DNA of 64,000 bases, taken from Escherichia ruysiae. Its GTDB lineage: Bacteria; Pseudomonadota; Gammaproteobacteria; Enterobacterales; Enterobacteriaceae. The notes beneath the pieces are model-generated. The model was not told the origin of the DNA. It saw nothing but the letters and a program-made list of their open reading frames with translations, and searched no databases. Where the stretch lies: contig NZ_JAVIWS010000001.1 of assembly GCF_031323975.1 (NCBI RefSeq), positions 682,001 to 746,000 on the forward strand. The letters are read 5' to 3'. The position numbers and the translations under genes were made by a program. Positions 1-14,681 of the stretch are shown piece by piece; position 1 is the first letter of the stretch; each line of letters begins with the position of its first letter.

Positions 1-1013
1 CCGTATTCATCGATCTGCTTACGGGTCAGCGATGCACCGCCCGGAACACGCAGAGCAGCGACGCGGCCTTTCGGATCGTTCGCTGGACCCGCGAATACCG
101 CAAATTCAACAGATTTCAGCAGATCGGCAACGTCGGTCAGTTCCATCGGGTTACGCAGATCCGGTTTATCGGAACCGTAACGGCGTTCGGCTTCCGCAAA
201 GGTCATTACCGGGAAATCGCCCAGATCCACGCCCTTCACTTCCAGCCACAGATGACGCACCAGAGCTTCCATTACCTCACGCACTTGCGGCGCGGTCATG
301 AAAGAAGTTTCCACATCGATCTGGGTAAATTCTGGCTGACGGTCAGCACGCAGGTCTTCGTCACGGAAGCATTTGACTATCTGATAATAGCGGTCGAAAC
401 CGGACATCATCAGCAACTGTTTGAACAACTGCGGAGATTGCGGCAGCGCGTAGAATTTGCCTTTATGCACACGAGAAGGCACCAGGTAGTCACGCGCGCC
501 TTCCGGCGTCGCTTTGGTCAGCATCGGGGTTTCGATGTCGAGGAAGCCGTGGTCGTCCATAAAACGGCGCACCAGGCTGGTAATTTTTGCACGGGTTTTC
601 AGGCGCTGAGCCATTTCCGGGCGACGCAGATCAAGATAGCGGTATTTCAGACGCGCTTCTTCGGTGTTGACGTGGTTAGAGTCAAGCGGCAGAACGTCTG
701 CGCGGTTGATGATGGTCAGCGAGGACGCCAGCACTTCGATTTCGCCGGTCGCCATATCGCGGTTGATATTTTTTTCGTCACGCGCACGCACGGTGCCCGT
801 TACCTGAATGCAGAACTCATTACGCAGTTCAGAGGCCAGCTTTAACGCGTCCGCACGATCCGGATCGAAAAATACCTGCACGATACCTTCGCGGTCGCGC
901 ATATCGATGAAGATCAGGCTACCAAGATCACGACGACGGTTGACCCAACCACACAGAGTCACCTGCTGCCCCACGTGGGACAAACGGAGCTGTCCACAAT
1001 ATTCTGTACGCAT
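1..1013 (-). CDS. aspS: Aspartyl-tRNA synthetase, N-terminal part (cut by window edge)
   Basis: Charges tRNA-Asp with aspartate in the cytoplasm (class II synthetase). The visible part is about the first 337 of the usual 590 residues. It opens with [16 protein letters not shown] and the OB-fold anticodon-binding domain ([20 protein letters not shown]), then enters the catalytic domain ([42 protein letters not shown], the class II motif 2 region). The reading frame is open up to base 1, so the gene simply runs off the window. The ATG at 1013 matches the K-12 start as I remember it. Confidence 0.97.
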
Positions 1014-1115
1014 GAGATATCCCTTAACTTAGCTGCCGGCGGACGTCCCCTGCTGCGCAGGTGACCTAAGTCGCAGCGTTAGCTGTATGTCACAACTGAA
1101 TGAAAAAAGGCGGCT

Positions 1116-1144
1116 ATTATACTGGAAATTCTGCCGCACCGTAA
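1116..1144 (-). promoter_or_regulatory. Candidate sigma-70 promoter of aspS
   Basis: On the minus strand TATAAT (1116-1121) is a perfect -10 box, with TTACGG 17 bp upstream (1139-1144) as a weak -35. It lies about 100 bp before the aspS start, within the 310-bp gap between the divergent genes aspS and yecD. The rest of that gap shows no open reading frame of note. The assignment is by motif only. Confidence 0.5.
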
Positions 1145-1323
1145 GAGTCTGGCCCGCTCTGGAACGACTCGTTACCACTTTATATCAGGCCTGAAATCAG
1201 ACTCTACCCTTGTTTGCTATAAAGGTGTTGCCTGAGCACATAAAAATTAACAAAATTTGTCGTTCTGCCATCGGCTAATCGCATTAAGGTGAGAGGCTCG
1301 ATTTTGTTTTATCTGGAGTCATC

Positions 1324-1890
1324 ATGCTTGAACTGAATGCTAAAACCACTGCGCTGGTGGTGATTGATTTACAAGAAGGCATCTTACCGTTTGCCGGTGG
1401 TCCGCACACTGCTGAAGATGTCGTTAATCGCGCCGGGAAGCTGGCGGCGAAATTTCGAACTAACGGTCAGCCTGTGTTTCTGGTGCGCGTCGGCTGGTCT
1501 GCCGATTACGCCGAAGCATTAAAACAGCCAGTTGATGCTCCCTCACCTGCCAGAACGTTACCGGAAAACTGGTGGCAACATCCTGCGGCGTTAGGTGCAA
1601 CTGACAGCGATATCGAAATCATCAAACGTCAATGGGGGGCGTTTTACGGTACGGATCTGGAGTTGCAATTACGCCGTCGTGGCATTGACACCATCGTCTT
1701 ATGTGGGATCTCGACCAATATCGGTGTCGAATCAACTGCCCGCAATGCCTGGGAGCTGGGCTTTAATCTGGTGATTGCCGAAGACGCCTGTAGTGCAGCC
1801 AGCACCGAACAGCACAATAACAGCATCAACCATATCTACCCGCGCATTGCCCGCGTGCGTCGCGTGGAAGAGATCCTCAACGCATTATGA
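1324..1890 (+). CDS. yecD: Isochorismatase-family cysteine hydrolase YecD
   Basis: A 188-residue isochorismatase-like hydrolase of unknown substrate, probably cytoplasmic. Visible family marks are the N-terminal Asp in [11 protein letters not shown], a Lys in IIKRQWGAF, and the nucleophile Cys in [19 protein letters not shown], the usual Asp-Lys-Cys triad. The gene is preceded by TCTGGAGTCATC as ribosome binding site. Its stop overlaps the start of yecE by 4 bp (ATGA), so the two are probably translated together. Confidence 0.93.
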   Translation: MLELNAKTTALVVIDLQEGILPFAGGPHTAEDVVNRAGKLAAKFRTNGQPVFLVRVGWSADYAEALKQPVDAPSPARTLPENWWQHPAALGATDSDIEIIKRQWGAFYGTDLELQLRRRGIDTIVLCGISTNIGVESTARNAWELGFNLVIAEDACSAASTEQHNNSINHIYPRIARVRRVEEILNAL

Positions 1891-2705
1891 TTTACATCGG
1901 TCTGCCGCAATGGTCGCATTCAAAATGGGTGCGTTTGGGGATCTCCAGCCTGGAAGAGTATGCCCGCCACTTTAACTGTGTGGAGGGCAACACCACCCTT
2001 TATGCTCTGCCAAAGCAGGAAGTGGTTCTGCGTTGGCGCGAGCAGACCACCGATGATTTTCGTTTTTGTTTTAAATTTCCGGCAACCATTTCGCATCAGG
2101 CAGCATTGCGGCATTGCGATGATTTAGTGACTGAATTTTTGACCCGTATGTCGCCGTTAGCGCCGCGCATTGGCCAATACTGGCTGCAATTGCCCGCCAC
2201 GTTTGCTCCACGGGATTTGCCTGCGCTATGGCACTTTCTCGATTCTCTTCCTGGCGAATTTACCTATGGTGTGGAAGTCCGCCATCCGCAGTTTTTCACC
2301 AAAGGCGAAGAAGAACAAACGCTTAATCGAGGTTTGCATCAACGCAGCGTTAATCGGGTGATTTTAGACAGCCGTCCGGTTCATGCAGCACGTCCGCATA
2401 ATGAAGCCATTCGCGATGCGCAACGGAAAAAACCGAAAGTTCCGGTACATGCCGTGTTGACGGCAAAGAATCCGCTGATCCGTTTTATCGGTAGCGATGA
2501 TATGACACAAAACCGGGAATTATTTCAGGTCTGGTTGCAAAAATTAGCGCAATGGCAACAGACCACCACGCCTTATCTTTTCCTGCATACACCTGATATC
2601 GCCCAGGCACCGGAACTGGTACATACTCTGTGGGAAGACTTGCGTAAAACACTCCCAGAGATCGGAGCAGTTCCGGCTATTCCACAGCAATCTTCTCTTT
2701 TCTGA
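1887..2705 (+). CDS. yecE: DUF72 family protein YecE
   Basis: A 272-residue DUF72 protein with a TIM-barrel-like fold predicted for the family; no activity is established. The start [11 protein letters not shown] and the segment [11 protein letters not shown] are typical of the family. It begins inside the end of yecD (ATGA overlap) and so shares that transcript. yecN follows 52 bp later with its own ribosome binding site. The frame is intact and of normal length. Confidence 0.92.
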   Translation: MIYIGLPQWSHSKWVRLGISSLEEYARHFNCVEGNTTLYALPKQEVVLRWREQTTDDFRFCFKFPATISHQAALRHCDDLVTEFLTRMSPLAPRIGQYWLQLPATFAPRDLPALWHFLDSLPGEFTYGVEVRHPQFFTKGEEEQTLNRGLHQRSVNRVILDSRPVHAARPHNEAIRDAQRKKPKVPVHAVLTAKNPLIRFIGSDDMTQNRELFQVWLQKLAQWQQTTTPYLFLHTPDIAQAPELVHTLWEDLRKTLPEIGAVPAIPQQSSLF

Positions 2706-2757
2706 AATTGCCACCTATCATAGACAAGTGCCATCGGCCATTTTAAAGGGAGTTTGT

Positions 2758-4905
<2,148 letters not shown>

Positions 4906-4908
4906 AGA

Positions 4909-4932
4909 TTAGCGCCCGTTTCCGGGCGCTAT
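4909..4932. terminator. Bidirectional terminator between cmoB and torZ
   Basis: A GC-rich hairpin with arms AGCGCCCG and CGGGCGCT around TTTC sits in the 34-bp gap between the convergent genes cmoB (+) and torZ (-). The U-tract is poor on both sides, so termination strength is uncertain. Confidence 0.6.
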
Positions 4933-4939
4933 TCACGCC

Positions 4940-7369
4940 TTACGCCTGAACAGCTGGCTGATCAAACGCCGTTAACTTCGGCGCATTACCCGTATATTTT
5001 TCGATATACACCAGCGCAGAGTTACCGGCACAGGCATTCGCCAGCTGCGAGCTGGGGATATCCGCCGTTAACACGTTCGCACTGCCGTTTTTACATAAGC
5101 CATTTTCCAGATCTGGCCATGCACCTTCATGCACGCATACCACGCCTTTTTTGATCCCGTCAGTCACCACCGCACCTGTTAGTATCTGACCACGTTTGTT
5201 CCAGACACGCACCAGATCGCCATTCGCAATACCAAAGCGAGCAGCATCTTCGGTGTGAATAGTGATTGGTTCACGATCGGCAACCGCATATTTTTTACGC
5301 AGTTCCGCATAGTTAAGCTGACTGTGTAAACGATGTGCCGGATGCGCGGTCAGAAGCTGCAACTGCTTCTCGTCGGCGGTACCTTTCCACTCATCAGGCG
5401 CAAGCCAGGTTGGGTGTGCCGGGCAATCCTTATAGCCAAATTTTTCCAGCGTTTTGGAGTAAATCTCAATTTTGCCGCTTGGCGTACCCAGCGCATTTTT
5501 CACCGGATCGGCGCGGAAATCGCCATAGCGAACATATTGCTCGTTCTTCTCGCTGCGGCGCATTTCAAGCAGTTTATTTTGCTGCCAGAAGGCATTAAAC
5601 ATCGGCATAGTGACGCGTTGCGCACGCGCACCTTTCTGAGCGGCATCATAGAAAAATTTCAGCCACGCCATTTCATCTTTACCTTCGGTATAGATCTCTT
5701 TTCCGCCAGGTTTCAGTAATTCAGCAAGATCGGCAAACACGTCAAAATCGTTACGTGCTTCAAACTGCGGCGCAACCACTTGCTTCATCGGTACGATGTG
5801 CTGGTTGCTGTAATCACCGGTCATCGTCAAGTCATTGCGCTCAAACGATGTGGTGATCGGTAATACGATATCCGCGTGTTTAGCTGCTGCCGTCCAGTAA
5901 CATTCAGAAACGACGATCAGCTCTGGTTTCTGCCAGGCTTTGATCAGACGATTGGTATCCTGGTGATGGGTGAAATTACCGCCGCCAGCCCACCAGATCA
6001 TTTTGATATTTGGGTAAGTTTGTTCTTTACCGTTGTGCTGATATTTGCCGCCAGGATTTTCCAGCGCATCGACAATACGGGCGACAGGGATCGCCGTCAT
6101 TCCGCCATCATCAGCGGCCTCGCTGGCCTGTCCGGCAATCGCCGCAGACATTTCCGGCAGTACGCCGCCAACGCGTGTTGGATTACCACCGTTGGAGTAA
6201 TGATAAGAGAAACCAAAGCCGCCGCCCGGCGTACCAATCTGCCCTAGCATGGCCGCCAGGGTCACCAGCATCCAGTGTTTCTGTTCACCGTATTGCTGGC
6301 GTTGGATTCCCCAGCCGGCCATCAGCATCGTGCGATTCGCCGCCATCAGTTCGGCGAGTTTGACTATCTGCGCTTCCGGCACACCGGTAATTTCCGCCGC
6401 CCAGGCCGCGCTCTTCGGCGTATTATCTTTCTTGCCTGTCAGATACTCTTCAAACTGCGGATAGCCAGTGGTGTATTTTTCAAGGAACGCTTTATCGTGT
6501 TTGCCTTGTGTCAGAAGGGTATGCGCAATCCCTAACATCAGCGCCACGTCAGTCCCCATATTCGGCGCGATCCAGGTAGCGTTGTCGCCAAAGAACTCGA
6601 TCGTTTCGGAACGGATAGGATCAATGGCAATCACCGGTTTGCCGGATTTCTTCAGTTGATGGAAGTACTCCAGCCCTTGCTCATCGGTACTACTCCAGGC
6701 AATTTTTAAGGTATTCAGCGGGTTCATCCCCCACAGCACCACCACCTGGCTGTTTTCCAGAAGCAGCGGCCAGGAGGTCTGCTGTTCATAAACCTCCACG
6801 GAACCGACAACATGCGGCATGATCACCTGCGCTGCTCCGGTTGAGTAATCGCCACTATGTCCTGAATAACCACCCGCCAGATTCATATAACGTTGCAGTA
6901 AAGTTTGCGCTTTATGCAACACGCCAGAAGAACGCCAGCCGTAAGATCCGGCAAAAATGGCAGATGGTCCATTGGCCTTGCGAATGCGATCGTGTTGCTC
7001 ATGAATCAGTTTTAATGCTTGTTCCCAGCTCACCTGAACGTAACTGTCGTCGCCACGACCTTTCGCCGGTTGCAGTGGATTATCGAGATAGCTTTTTCGC
7101 ACCATCGGATGCTGAATACGCGCCGTGGTATGCACCTGATCCGCCGCCGTAGATTGCAAAGAGTTCGGGATGGTCTTCGCCAGCGCGCCTGTAGAAGAAA
7201 CAATTTTACCGTCATTCACTTCTACGTTCATCGCTCCCCAACGGCCTGCGGTAAGAATTTTACCGCCCTTCTCTTCTGCCCATGCAGGTAACGGTACAGC
7301 CGATGTCACCACCAGCGCCCCTGCCGCAATACCGCTATGTTTAATAAACTCACGTCTTGTTAATGTCAT
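4940..7369 (-). CDS. torZ: Periplasmic molybdenum TMAO/biotin-sulfoxide reductase TorZ
   Basis: Catalytic subunit of the third TMAO reductase system. It reduces N- and S-oxides in the periplasm and receives electrons from TorY. The 809-residue protein has a twin-arginine signal ([18 protein letters not shown]) ending near PLPAWA, then a full bis-MGD oxidoreductase fold. Core segments are [56 protein letters not shown] and a C-terminal molybdopterin-binding domain. The start at 7369 is chosen over 7387 because it places the Tat motif at residue 5 and matches K-12. torY lies 24 bp upstream in the same operon. Confidence 0.96.
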   Translation of the reverse strand: MTLTRREFIKHSGIAAGALVVTSAVPLPAWAEEKGGKILTAGRWGAMNVEVNDGKIVSSTGALAKTIPNSLQSTAADQVHTTARIQHPMVRKSYLDNPLQPAKGRGDDSYVQVSWEQALKLIHEQHDRIRKANGPSAIFAGSYGWRSSGVLHKAQTLLQRYMNLAGGYSGHSGDYSTGAAQVIMPHVVGSVEVYEQQTSWPLLLENSQVVVLWGMNPLNTLKIAWSSTDEQGLEYFHQLKKSGKPVIAIDPIRSETIEFFGDNATWIAPNMGTDVALMLGIAHTLLTQGKHDKAFLEKYTTGYPQFEEYLTGKKDNTPKSAAWAAEITGVPEAQIVKLAELMAANRTMLMAGWGIQRQQYGEQKHWMLVTLAAMLGQIGTPGGGFGFSYHYSNGGNPTRVGGVLPEMSAAIAGQASEAADDGGMTAIPVARIVDALENPGGKYQHNGKEQTYPNIKMIWWAGGGNFTHHQDTNRLIKAWQKPELIVVSECYWTAAAKHADIVLPITTSFERNDLTMTGDYSNQHIVPMKQVVAPQFEARNDFDVFADLAELLKPGGKEIYTEGKDEMAWLKFFYDAAQKGARAQRVTMPMFNAFWQQNKLLEMRRSEKNEQYVRYGDFRADPVKNALGTPSGKIEIYSKTLEKFGYKDCPAHPTWLAPDEWKGTADEKQLQLLTAHPAHRLHSQLNYAELRKKYAVADREPITIHTEDAARFGIANGDLVRVWNKRGQILTGAVVTDGIKKGVVCVHEGAWPDLENGLCKNGSANVLTADIPSSQLANACAGNSALVYIEKYTGNAPKLTAFDQPAVQA

Positions 7370-7393
7370 AACTTCCTCCCTGATCAACGAGGA

Positions 7394-8494
7394 TCACTGT
7401 TTCTCGGTAATATCTTTAGCGTTGTACTGGAAGTACCGCGTCAAAATATCCAGTTCGTTTTCGCTCATGCTGGTTCGCGCCCCCATCCCTTTGGCAATGG
7501 ACGGCCATGCATTGACGGTGTAATGATCGGCGGCAATAGGTGCATGGCAACCAGCGCAATAGGTATCGTCGAGTTTTTCAGCGTATTGCCATAGCGGTTT
7601 ACGATCCGCTAATGCAGGATCGGTAAGCGTCCCCTGTAATGACGCCTTACGCCATTGATTACCGTATTCGTCAGCTTTCCATTCCCCATTTACCGTTAGC
7701 GCCTTGATACCTTCTTCGCTTAGTGTGGCTAACGCCAGTCGTTGACCTGCCGCCAGGTAGAGCGTGTTTTCACTGCCCTGCATCTGATAACCCTGCAACA
7801 GGACGAGCGGCTGTTTGCCACTGGCATCAACAACCGTAAGATCGGTGCCTGGATTCACAGTAGCCAGTTCACCTATGCGGGAAGGTTTGAAAGGATAAAT
7901 ATGCGCGCCATTAGTCACTGATGTGGCGGCCTGACTTTCCAGTTCATGCGCCGCGTTGTCATCCATTTTTATTTCTGGCGGAAAATGGGCAATCCCTTTG
8001 TGGCAATCAATACACGTTTCGCCATCTTTTTGCGCTTTGGTATGCATTTTCTGCGCAGCTTCACTTTGCGATGCAATATCCATGGCATCAAAAGAATGGC
8101 AACTACGGCACGTTGCAGAGTCTGAGGCTTTTAATTCTTTCCACACTGTTTCGGCCATTTCCTGACGATGGGATTCGAACTTATCGTCGCTGTCTATTTT
8201 GCCGCTAACAAATTCATGATAAATATCTTTAGATGCTTTTAATTTAGCAAATAAATAATCCATTCCTGACTTTGGAATATGGCAATCGGCACATTCAGCA
8301 CGAATACCTTTTTGATTAGAGAAATGGACAGTCCCCTGATATTCCTCAAACGGTTTGCTCATTGAGTGGCAGGAAAGACAAAATGCCGTTTCCGACGTTT
8401 TGTGCAACGTTTTTTGCGCCAACAATAACCCACCGCTACCCACCACTACTGCTATGAGCAGAAAAAATAACCCAATGCGTTTTTTCCCTCGCAT
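7394..8494 (-). CDS. torY: Pentaheme c-type cytochrome TorY
   Basis: Membrane-anchored cytochrome of the NapC/NirT/TorC family that passes electrons from the menaquinone pool to TorZ. The 366-residue protein has an N-terminal anchor helix (residues about 6-26) and five CXXCH heme sites: CLSCH, CADCH, CRSCH and CIDCH in the NirT-like domain, and CAGCH in the C-terminal domain. It is the first gene of torYZ. The 389-bp gap upstream is AT-rich and probably holds the promoter, but I could not assign a motif. Confidence 0.96.
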   Translation of the reverse strand: MRGKKRIGLFFLLIAVVVGSGGLLLAQKTLHKTSETAFCLSCHSMSKPFEEYQGTVHFSNQKGIRAECADCHIPKSGMDYLFAKLKASKDIYHEFVSGKIDSDDKFESHRQEMAETVWKELKASDSATCRSCHSFDAMDIASQSEAAQKMHTKAQKDGETCIDCHKGIAHFPPEIKMDDNAAHELESQAATSVTNGAHIYPFKPSRIGELATVNPGTDLTVVDASGKQPLVLLQGYQMQGSENTLYLAAGQRLALATLSEEGIKALTVNGEWKADEYGNQWRKASLQGTLTDPALADRKPLWQYAEKLDDTYCAGCHAPIAADHYTVNAWPSIAKGMGARTSMSENELDILTRYFQYNAKDITEKQ

Positions 8495-8803
8495 AGATTC
8501 CTCTAATTAAATTCCAGTACACCGAACCAGCTGTATAAATAAATATACAACGAATTAATAACTCACTAAATTCGGCACAACACTGCCTGAAATAATCGAC
8601 AAAGAATATGATTTATTGCAATTTAACCATTAATTATTAAAGAAGAAACCAGCCGTTATTTTTTAATATATATTTGGCAGTTTTAATAATTTAAATTACA
8701 TAGTTAATATGAATATATATAACATTTTTAGTAGCATGATTTGGCGCGCTATTACGAAGTCGATATGACACGGCAACTGTTCATTTTTCATACTTCTCAA
8801 GGA

Positions 8804-9639
<836 letters not shown>

Positions 9640-9643
9640 TTAA

Positions 9644-10210
9644 TTACGCCGACTGCTCGCTGGCAACGATCTCTTCAATGGACCATGGATGAAATTTTAT
9701 CGTCGTTTTGCCATCGGTGACCGCCAGCGTCGGATTCGGTAATCGTTCATGCTCACCTTTTGGCGAACTGGTTTTAACCGAGATCCCCGGCAGGCTTAGT
9801 CCTTCATCAGAAAGCAACGCCAGCGCGCGGGCATTCAGCGTTTCCGGCTCTCCTGGCAGAACAATTTCGATATGTTCCCAACCTTCATGCGGGTAGCGTT
9901 TTTCCCCTGGCCACGGCAACTCAACAATCGAAAACTGCCAGTGAGCAACCTGTACCGGTTCACGCAATTTAAACAGGCAAATCGGTCTACCATTGATCAT
10001 ATTTTCTGACAGGAGTTCGCCGCACTGTTCAAACCCGCGACGCCAGCGTTCAGCGGTGGCGTTTTGATGGCAACGCAAAGAAATGTGATCGGCAGTCAGC
10101 GGAGTAATATCCAGCCCCAGACGCCGTGAAAGTTCGTCTAATGCGTGGATAAATCGCGGTAAATCCGTTGCAATATCCAGCAACTCGTCGATAGATTGCC
10201 AGTTCGCCAT
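9644..10210 (-). CDS. yecM: VOC-fold protein YecM
   Basis: A 188-residue protein of the YecM family (DUF991). Its fold resembles metal-dependent isomerases and oxygenases (vicinal oxygen chelate), but no reaction is known. It has conserved His and Glu residues (ADHISLRCHQN, GWEHIEIVLPG) that could bind a metal. The start at 10210 (ATG) is taken from the K-12 protein. A GTG two codons upstream is also possible. Confidence 0.9.
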   Translation of the reverse strand: MANWQSIDELLDIATDLPRFIHALDELSRRLGLDITPLTADHISLRCHQNATAERWRRGFEQCGELLSENMINGRPICLFKLREPVQVAHWQFSIVELPWPGEKRYPHEGWEHIEIVLPGEPETLNARALALLSDEGLSLPGISVKTSSPKGEHERLPNPTLAVTDGKTTIKFHPWSIEEIVASEQSA

Positions 10211-10424
10211 AATCACTCTTCGTCTTCGGTAAAAGCGTTAATTTACCCTGTTGCCCTGCGCCAACCAACCGCTGATTTCACGCCGCTCCTGATGCAATAG
10301 TGAAAACAGCAATACGCCACGCGCACGTTGCTGACGAAAACAGCCATTTGCAGTATACTCCCGCCCTAATTTCTTTAACTGGTGCGGGCAATTTTTGCTC
10401 GCTTCATCAATGTAAGGTATTCCG

Positions 10425-12158
10425 GTGAATATTCAGGCTCTTCTCTCAGAAAAAGTCCGTCAGGCCATGATTGCGGCAGGCGCGCCTGCGGATTGCGAAC
10501 CGCAGGTTCGTCAGTCAGCAAAAGTTCAGTTCGGCGACTATCAGGCTAACGGCATGATGGCAGTTGCTAAAAAACTGGGTATGGCACCGCGACAATTAGC
10601 AGAGCAGGTGCTGACTCATCTGGATCTTAACGGTATCGCCAGCAAAGTTGAGATCGCCGGTCCTGGCTTTATCAACATTTTCCTTGATCCGGCATTCCTG
10701 GCTGAACATGTTCAGCAGGCGCTGGCCTCCGATCGTCTCGGTGTTGCTACGCCAGAAAAACAGACCATTGTGGTTGACTACTCCGCGCCAAACGTGGCGA
10801 AAGAGATGCACGTCGGTCATCTGCGTTCCACTATCATTGGTGACGCGGCAGTACGTACTCTGGAGTTCCTCGGTCACAAAGTGATTCGTGCTAACCACGT
10901 CGGCGACTGGGGCACTCAGTTCGGTATGCTGATTGCATGGCTGGAAAAGCAGCAGCAGGAAAACGCCGGTGAAATGGAGCTGGCTGACCTTGAAGGTTTC
11001 TACCGCGATGCGAAAAAGCATTACGACGAAGATGAAGAGTTCGCCGAGCGTGCACGTAACTACGTGGTAAAACTGCAAAGCGGTGACGAATATTTCCGCG
11101 ACATGTGGCGCAAGCTGGTCGACATCACCATGACGCAGAACCAGATCACCTACGATCGTCTGAACGTGACGCTGACCCGTGATGACGTGATGGGCGAAAG
11201 CCTGTACAACCCGATGCTGCCGGGTATCGTGGCGGATCTGAAAGCCAAAGGTCTGGCAGTAGAAAGCGAAGGCGCAACCGTCGTATTCCTTGATGAGTTC
11301 AAAAACAAGGAAGGCGAACCGATGGGCGTGATCATTCAGAAGAAAGATGGCGGCTATCTCTACACCACCACCGATATCGCCTGTGCGAAGTACCGTTACG
11401 AGACGCTACATGCCGATCGCGTGCTGTATTACATCGACTCCCGTCAGCATCAACACCTGATGCAGGCGTGGGCGATCGTCCGTAAAGCAGGCTACGTGCC
11501 GGAATCCGTACCGCTGGAACACCACATGTTTGGCATGATGCTGGGCAAAGACGGCAAACCGTTTAAAACCCGTGCTGGCGGTACAGTGAAACTGGCCGAT
11601 CTGCTGGATGAAGCCCTGGAGCGTGCACGTCGTCTGGTGGCAGAGAAGAACCCGGATATGCCAGCCGACGAGTTGGAAAAACTGGCCAATGCCGTGGGTA
11701 TCGGTGCGGTGAAATACGCGGATCTCTCCAAAAACCGCACCACCGACTACATCTTCGACTGGGACAACATGCTGGCGTTTGAGGGTAATACTGCGCCGTA
11801 CATGCAGTATGCCTACACCCGTGTGTTGTCCGTGTTCCGTAAAGCAGAAATTAACGAAGAGCAACTGGCTGCGGCTCCGGTGATCATCCGTGAAGATCGC
11901 GAAGCACAATTGGCTGCTCGCCTGCTGCAGTTTGAAGAAACCCTCACTGTGGTTGCCCGTGAAGGCACGCCGCACGTGATGTGTGCTTATCTGTACGATC
12001 TGGCCGGTCTGTTCTCTGGCTTCTACGAGCACTGCCCGATCCTTAGCGCAGAAAACGAAGAAGTGCGTAACAGCCGTCTGAAACTGGCGCAACTGACGGC
12101 GAAGACGCTGAAACTGGGTCTGGATACGCTGGGTATTGAGACGGTAGAGCGTATGTAA
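10425..12158 (+). CDS. argS: Arginyl-tRNA synthetase
   Basis: Class I synthetase that charges tRNA-Arg. The 577-residue protein begins with GTG at 10425. The HIGH-like signature is [15 protein letters not shown], and the C-terminal anticodon-binding domain ends in [13 protein letters not shown]. The protein is almost identical to the K-12 sequence I remember. It is monocistronic with a strong terminator 19 bp after the stop. Confidence 0.97.
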   Translation: MNIQALLSEKVRQAMIAAGAPADCEPQVRQSAKVQFGDYQANGMMAVAKKLGMAPRQLAEQVLTHLDLNGIASKVEIAGPGFINIFLDPAFLAEHVQQALASDRLGVATPEKQTIVVDYSAPNVAKEMHVGHLRSTIIGDAAVRTLEFLGHKVIRANHVGDWGTQFGMLIAWLEKQQQENAGEMELADLEGFYRDAKKHYDEDEEFAERARNYVVKLQSGDEYFRDMWRKLVDITMTQNQITYDRLNVTLTRDDVMGESLYNPMLPGIVADLKAKGLAVESEGATVVFLDEFKNKEGEPMGVIIQKKDGGYLYTTTDIACAKYRYETLHADRVLYYIDSRQHQHLMQAWAIVRKAGYVPESVPLEHHMFGMMLGKDGKPFKTRAGGTVKLADLLDEALERARRLVAEKNPDMPADELEKLANAVGIGAVKYADLSKNRTTDYIFDWDNMLAFEGNTAPYMQYAYTRVLSVFRKAEINEEQLAAAPVIIREDREAQLAARLLQFEETLTVVAREGTPHVMCAYLYDLAGLFSGFYEHCPILSAENEEVRNSRLKLAQLTAKTLKLGLDTLGIETVERM

Positions 12159-12176
12159 TCGCGTTATACCGCAAAG

Positions 12177-12206
12177 GCCGATGTCGTTGCAGACATCGGC
12201 TTTTTT
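12177..12206 (+). terminator. Rho-independent terminator of argS
   Basis: Arms GCCGATGTC and GACATCGGC around GTTGCA, followed by TTTTTTA. Confidence 0.93.
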
Positions 12207-12210
12207 ATCA

Positions 12211-12603
12211 CTAACGGTAATTCACAATCACTTCATTACGTTGTACCTTCAGCGGCGGAATTAACCGCCCACCGCCAGGCACTTCCCAGATAAATCGCAA
12301 CGGTTCTGCCGCCGGTATACCGGAAAAGGCCACAGTGCTCCCACTCTGCCCGTCTAACTCGACACAACGAGATTGTGAACACAAGCGTACCCGCAGCCCC
12401 GATGGTGTCGGGCCGATAAGCTGATAACGCCACGCCACCAGCGTCATCAATCCTGATGCTGGTTGTCGCGAAGAAAGAGGCGCTGACGACATCGACTCAC
12501 CGCGATGATTTAGCGTAACGCCCACACTACTTGTCTGCCACATCCCCTCCCCGGCGGCTTGTACAACCAGCGGAAACAACAATATCGCCAGTAAGATCCT
12601 CAT
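12211..12603 (-). CDS. flhE: Flagellar periplasmic protein FlhE
   Basis: A small periplasmic protein that acts as a plug or gatekeeper of the flagellar type III export apparatus, limiting proton leak. The 130-residue frame has a signal peptide (MRILLAILLFPLVVQAAG) and a mature part of about 113 residues with one Cys pair (CSQSRC). It is the last gene of flhBAE, and its ATG overlaps the flhA stop (TAATG). It ends close to the argS terminator on the other strand. Confidence 0.93.
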   Translation of the reverse strand: MRILLAILLFPLVVQAAGEGMWQTSSVGVTLNHRGESMSSAPLSSRQPASGLMTLVAWRYQLIGPTPSGLRVRLCSQSRCVELDGQSGSTVAFSGIPAAEPLRFIWEVPGGGRLIPPLKVQRNEVIVNYR

Positions 12604-14681
12604 TATTTACCCCCAATAGTCGCCGTCATCCGAATCTGCCGGTTATCAGAGAGTTCGAGATTCGACAGCACCACCAGTTGCGGCAGGCTACGGCGCAGAA
12701 AGCGAGACAATAGCGGACGCAGCGCGTGGTTCACCAACAGTACTGGCGGCGCACCCAGCATCTCCTGACGGGATAATGCTTCCTGGGTCTGTGCCAGCAA
12801 ACGATCCGCCAGCCCCGGTTCCAGTCCGCCACCGCCCTGCAACGCCTGTAACAGTAAACGCTCCAGTGGCGTGTCCAGACCAATAACGTGAACTTCATCT
12901 TTACCGGGGAACCACTGCTGAGTAATTGCCCGCCCCAGCGCCACGCGCACGACGGCGGTTAATTCATGCGGATCGCTCTGGATAGGCGCATGTTCCGCCA
13001 GTGTTTCAAGAATGGTGCGCATATCGCGGATCGGTACTTTTTCATCAAGCAGGTTTTGTAGCACTTTATGCAGCGTGGTAAGCGTGATAACGCCAGGAAC
13101 CAAATCCTCCGTCAGTTTTGGCATCTCCTGCGCCACGCGATCCAGTAACTGCTGCGCCTCCTGACGACCAAACAGTTCTGCGGCATGTTGACTAATGAGG
13201 TGGTTAAGATGCGTTGCCACCACTGTACTGGCTTCAACCACCGTATATCCCTGAATCTGCGCTTGTTCTTTTAGCGCACTTTCGATCCAGATAGCATTAA
13301 GTCCAAATGCCGGATCGACAGTCACTTCACCGGGTAGCGTCCCGGCGGCTGTTCCTGGGTTAATGGCCAGCCAGCGCCCCGGATAAGCATCACCACTGCC
13401 AATCTCAACGCCTTTCATCAAGATACGATAGCGGGCAGGCTGTAGATCCATATTGTCGCGGATGTGCACCACTGGCGGTAGAAAGCCCATCTCCTGAGCA
13501 AATTTCTTGCGAATACTGCGAATACGACCAAGCAACTCGCCATCCTGCTGAAAATCGACCATCGGAATCAGCCGATAACCCACTTCCATTCCCAGAGAAT
13601 CTTCCAGTTGCACATCGTTCCAGGTCGCTTCGACAACGGCATTATTTTCCGCCATCTTCACTGGTTTCGGTTCAGCGGGCGCTTTTTGTTCACGTCCACG
13701 AACCCACCATGCCAGCCCCAGCAATCCCGCTGTGAACAGTAAAAATACCAGGTTTGGCATTCCCGGCACCAGCCCCAGTAAACCGAGCACTGCGGCACTT
13801 AACAACATGACGCTGGGGTTACTGAAAAGCTGATTCACCATCTGCTCGCCAACGTCCTGATCGGTACTGACTCGCGTAACGATAACCCCCGCAGCGGTAG
13901 AAATAACCAGCGCAGGTATTTGCGCGACCAGACCATCACCGATGGTCAACAGCGTATAACTTTCCGCTGCATGACCCATACTCATGCCATGTTGCAACAC
14001 CCCAACCAGCAATCCGCCAACAACGTTAATGACCATGATGAGGATCCCGGCGATGGCGTCACCACGGACAAACTTACTCGCCCCGTCCATTGAGCCGTAA
14101 AAATCAGCTTCCTGGGTCACTTCTGAACGTCGCTTTTTTGCTTCATCTTCGCCAATCAGGCCAGCGTTGAGGTCGGCATCAATCGCCATCTGTTTTCCTG
14201 GCATTCCGTCGAGAACAAAGCGCGCACCCACTTCCGCGATACGTCCGGCACCTTTGGTAATGACCATAAAGTTGATGATCACGAGGATGACAAACACCAC
14301 AATGCCGATGGCAAAGTTACCGCCCACGAGAAAATGACCAAATGCTTCAACCACCTTCCCTGCCGCCGCCGCGCCAGTATGCCCTTCCATCAAAATGATA
14401 CGCGTGGAAGCCACATTAAGCGCCAGACGCAGCAGCGTGGTAAACAACAGAATGGTCGGAAACGCGGCAAACTCAAGCGTGCGCTGGGTAAACATCGCCA
14501 CCAGCAACACCATAATCGACAAGGCAATGTTGAAAGTGAACAGCAGGTCGAGAATGAATGCGGGCAGTGGCAGCACCATCATCGACAAGATCAGCAGGAT
14601 CAAAATAGGTCCGGCAAGGATCTGCCACTGTGTCGATTTCAGGTTTGCGGGCAGGCGCAGCATCGCGGCCAGATTACTCAT
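12603..14681 (-). CDS. flhA: Flagellar type III export gate protein FlhA
   Basis: Inner-membrane core of the flagellar protein export gate. The 692-residue protein has about eight N-terminal membrane helices, the FHIPEP-family loop (KGAGRIAEVGARFVLDGMPGKQMAIDADL), and a large cytoplasmic domain from about residue 330 that binds chaperone-substrate complexes. The start at 14681 matches K-12 and overlaps the end of flhB by 8 bp. The longer frame to 14756 lies inside flhB and is not used. Confidence 0.97.
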   Translation of the reverse strand: MSNLAAMLRLPANLKSTQWQILAGPILILLILSMMVLPLPAFILDLLFTFNIALSIMVLLVAMFTQRTLEFAAFPTILLFTTLLRLALNVASTRIILMEGHTGAAAAGKVVEAFGHFLVGGNFAIGIVVFVILVIINFMVITKGAGRIAEVGARFVLDGMPGKQMAIDADLNAGLIGEDEAKKRRSEVTQEADFYGSMDGASKFVRGDAIAGILIMVINVVGGLLVGVLQHGMSMGHAAESYTLLTIGDGLVAQIPALVISTAAGVIVTRVSTDQDVGEQMVNQLFSNPSVMLLSAAVLGLLGLVPGMPNLVFLLFTAGLLGLAWWVRGREQKAPAEPKPVKMAENNAVVEATWNDVQLEDSLGMEVGYRLIPMVDFQQDGELLGRIRSIRKKFAQEMGFLPPVVHIRDNMDLQPARYRILMKGVEIGSGDAYPGRWLAINPGTAAGTLPGEVTVDPAFGLNAIWIESALKEQAQIQGYTVVEASTVVATHLNHLISQHAAELFGRQEAQQLLDRVAQEMPKLTEDLVPGVITLTTLHKVLQNLLDEKVPIRDMRTILETLAEHAPIQSDPHELTAVVRVALGRAITQQWFPGKDEVHVIGLDTPLERLLLQALQGGGGLEPGLADRLLAQTQEALSRQEMLGAPPVLLVNHALRPLLSRFLRRSLPQLVVLSNLELSDNRQIRMTATIGGK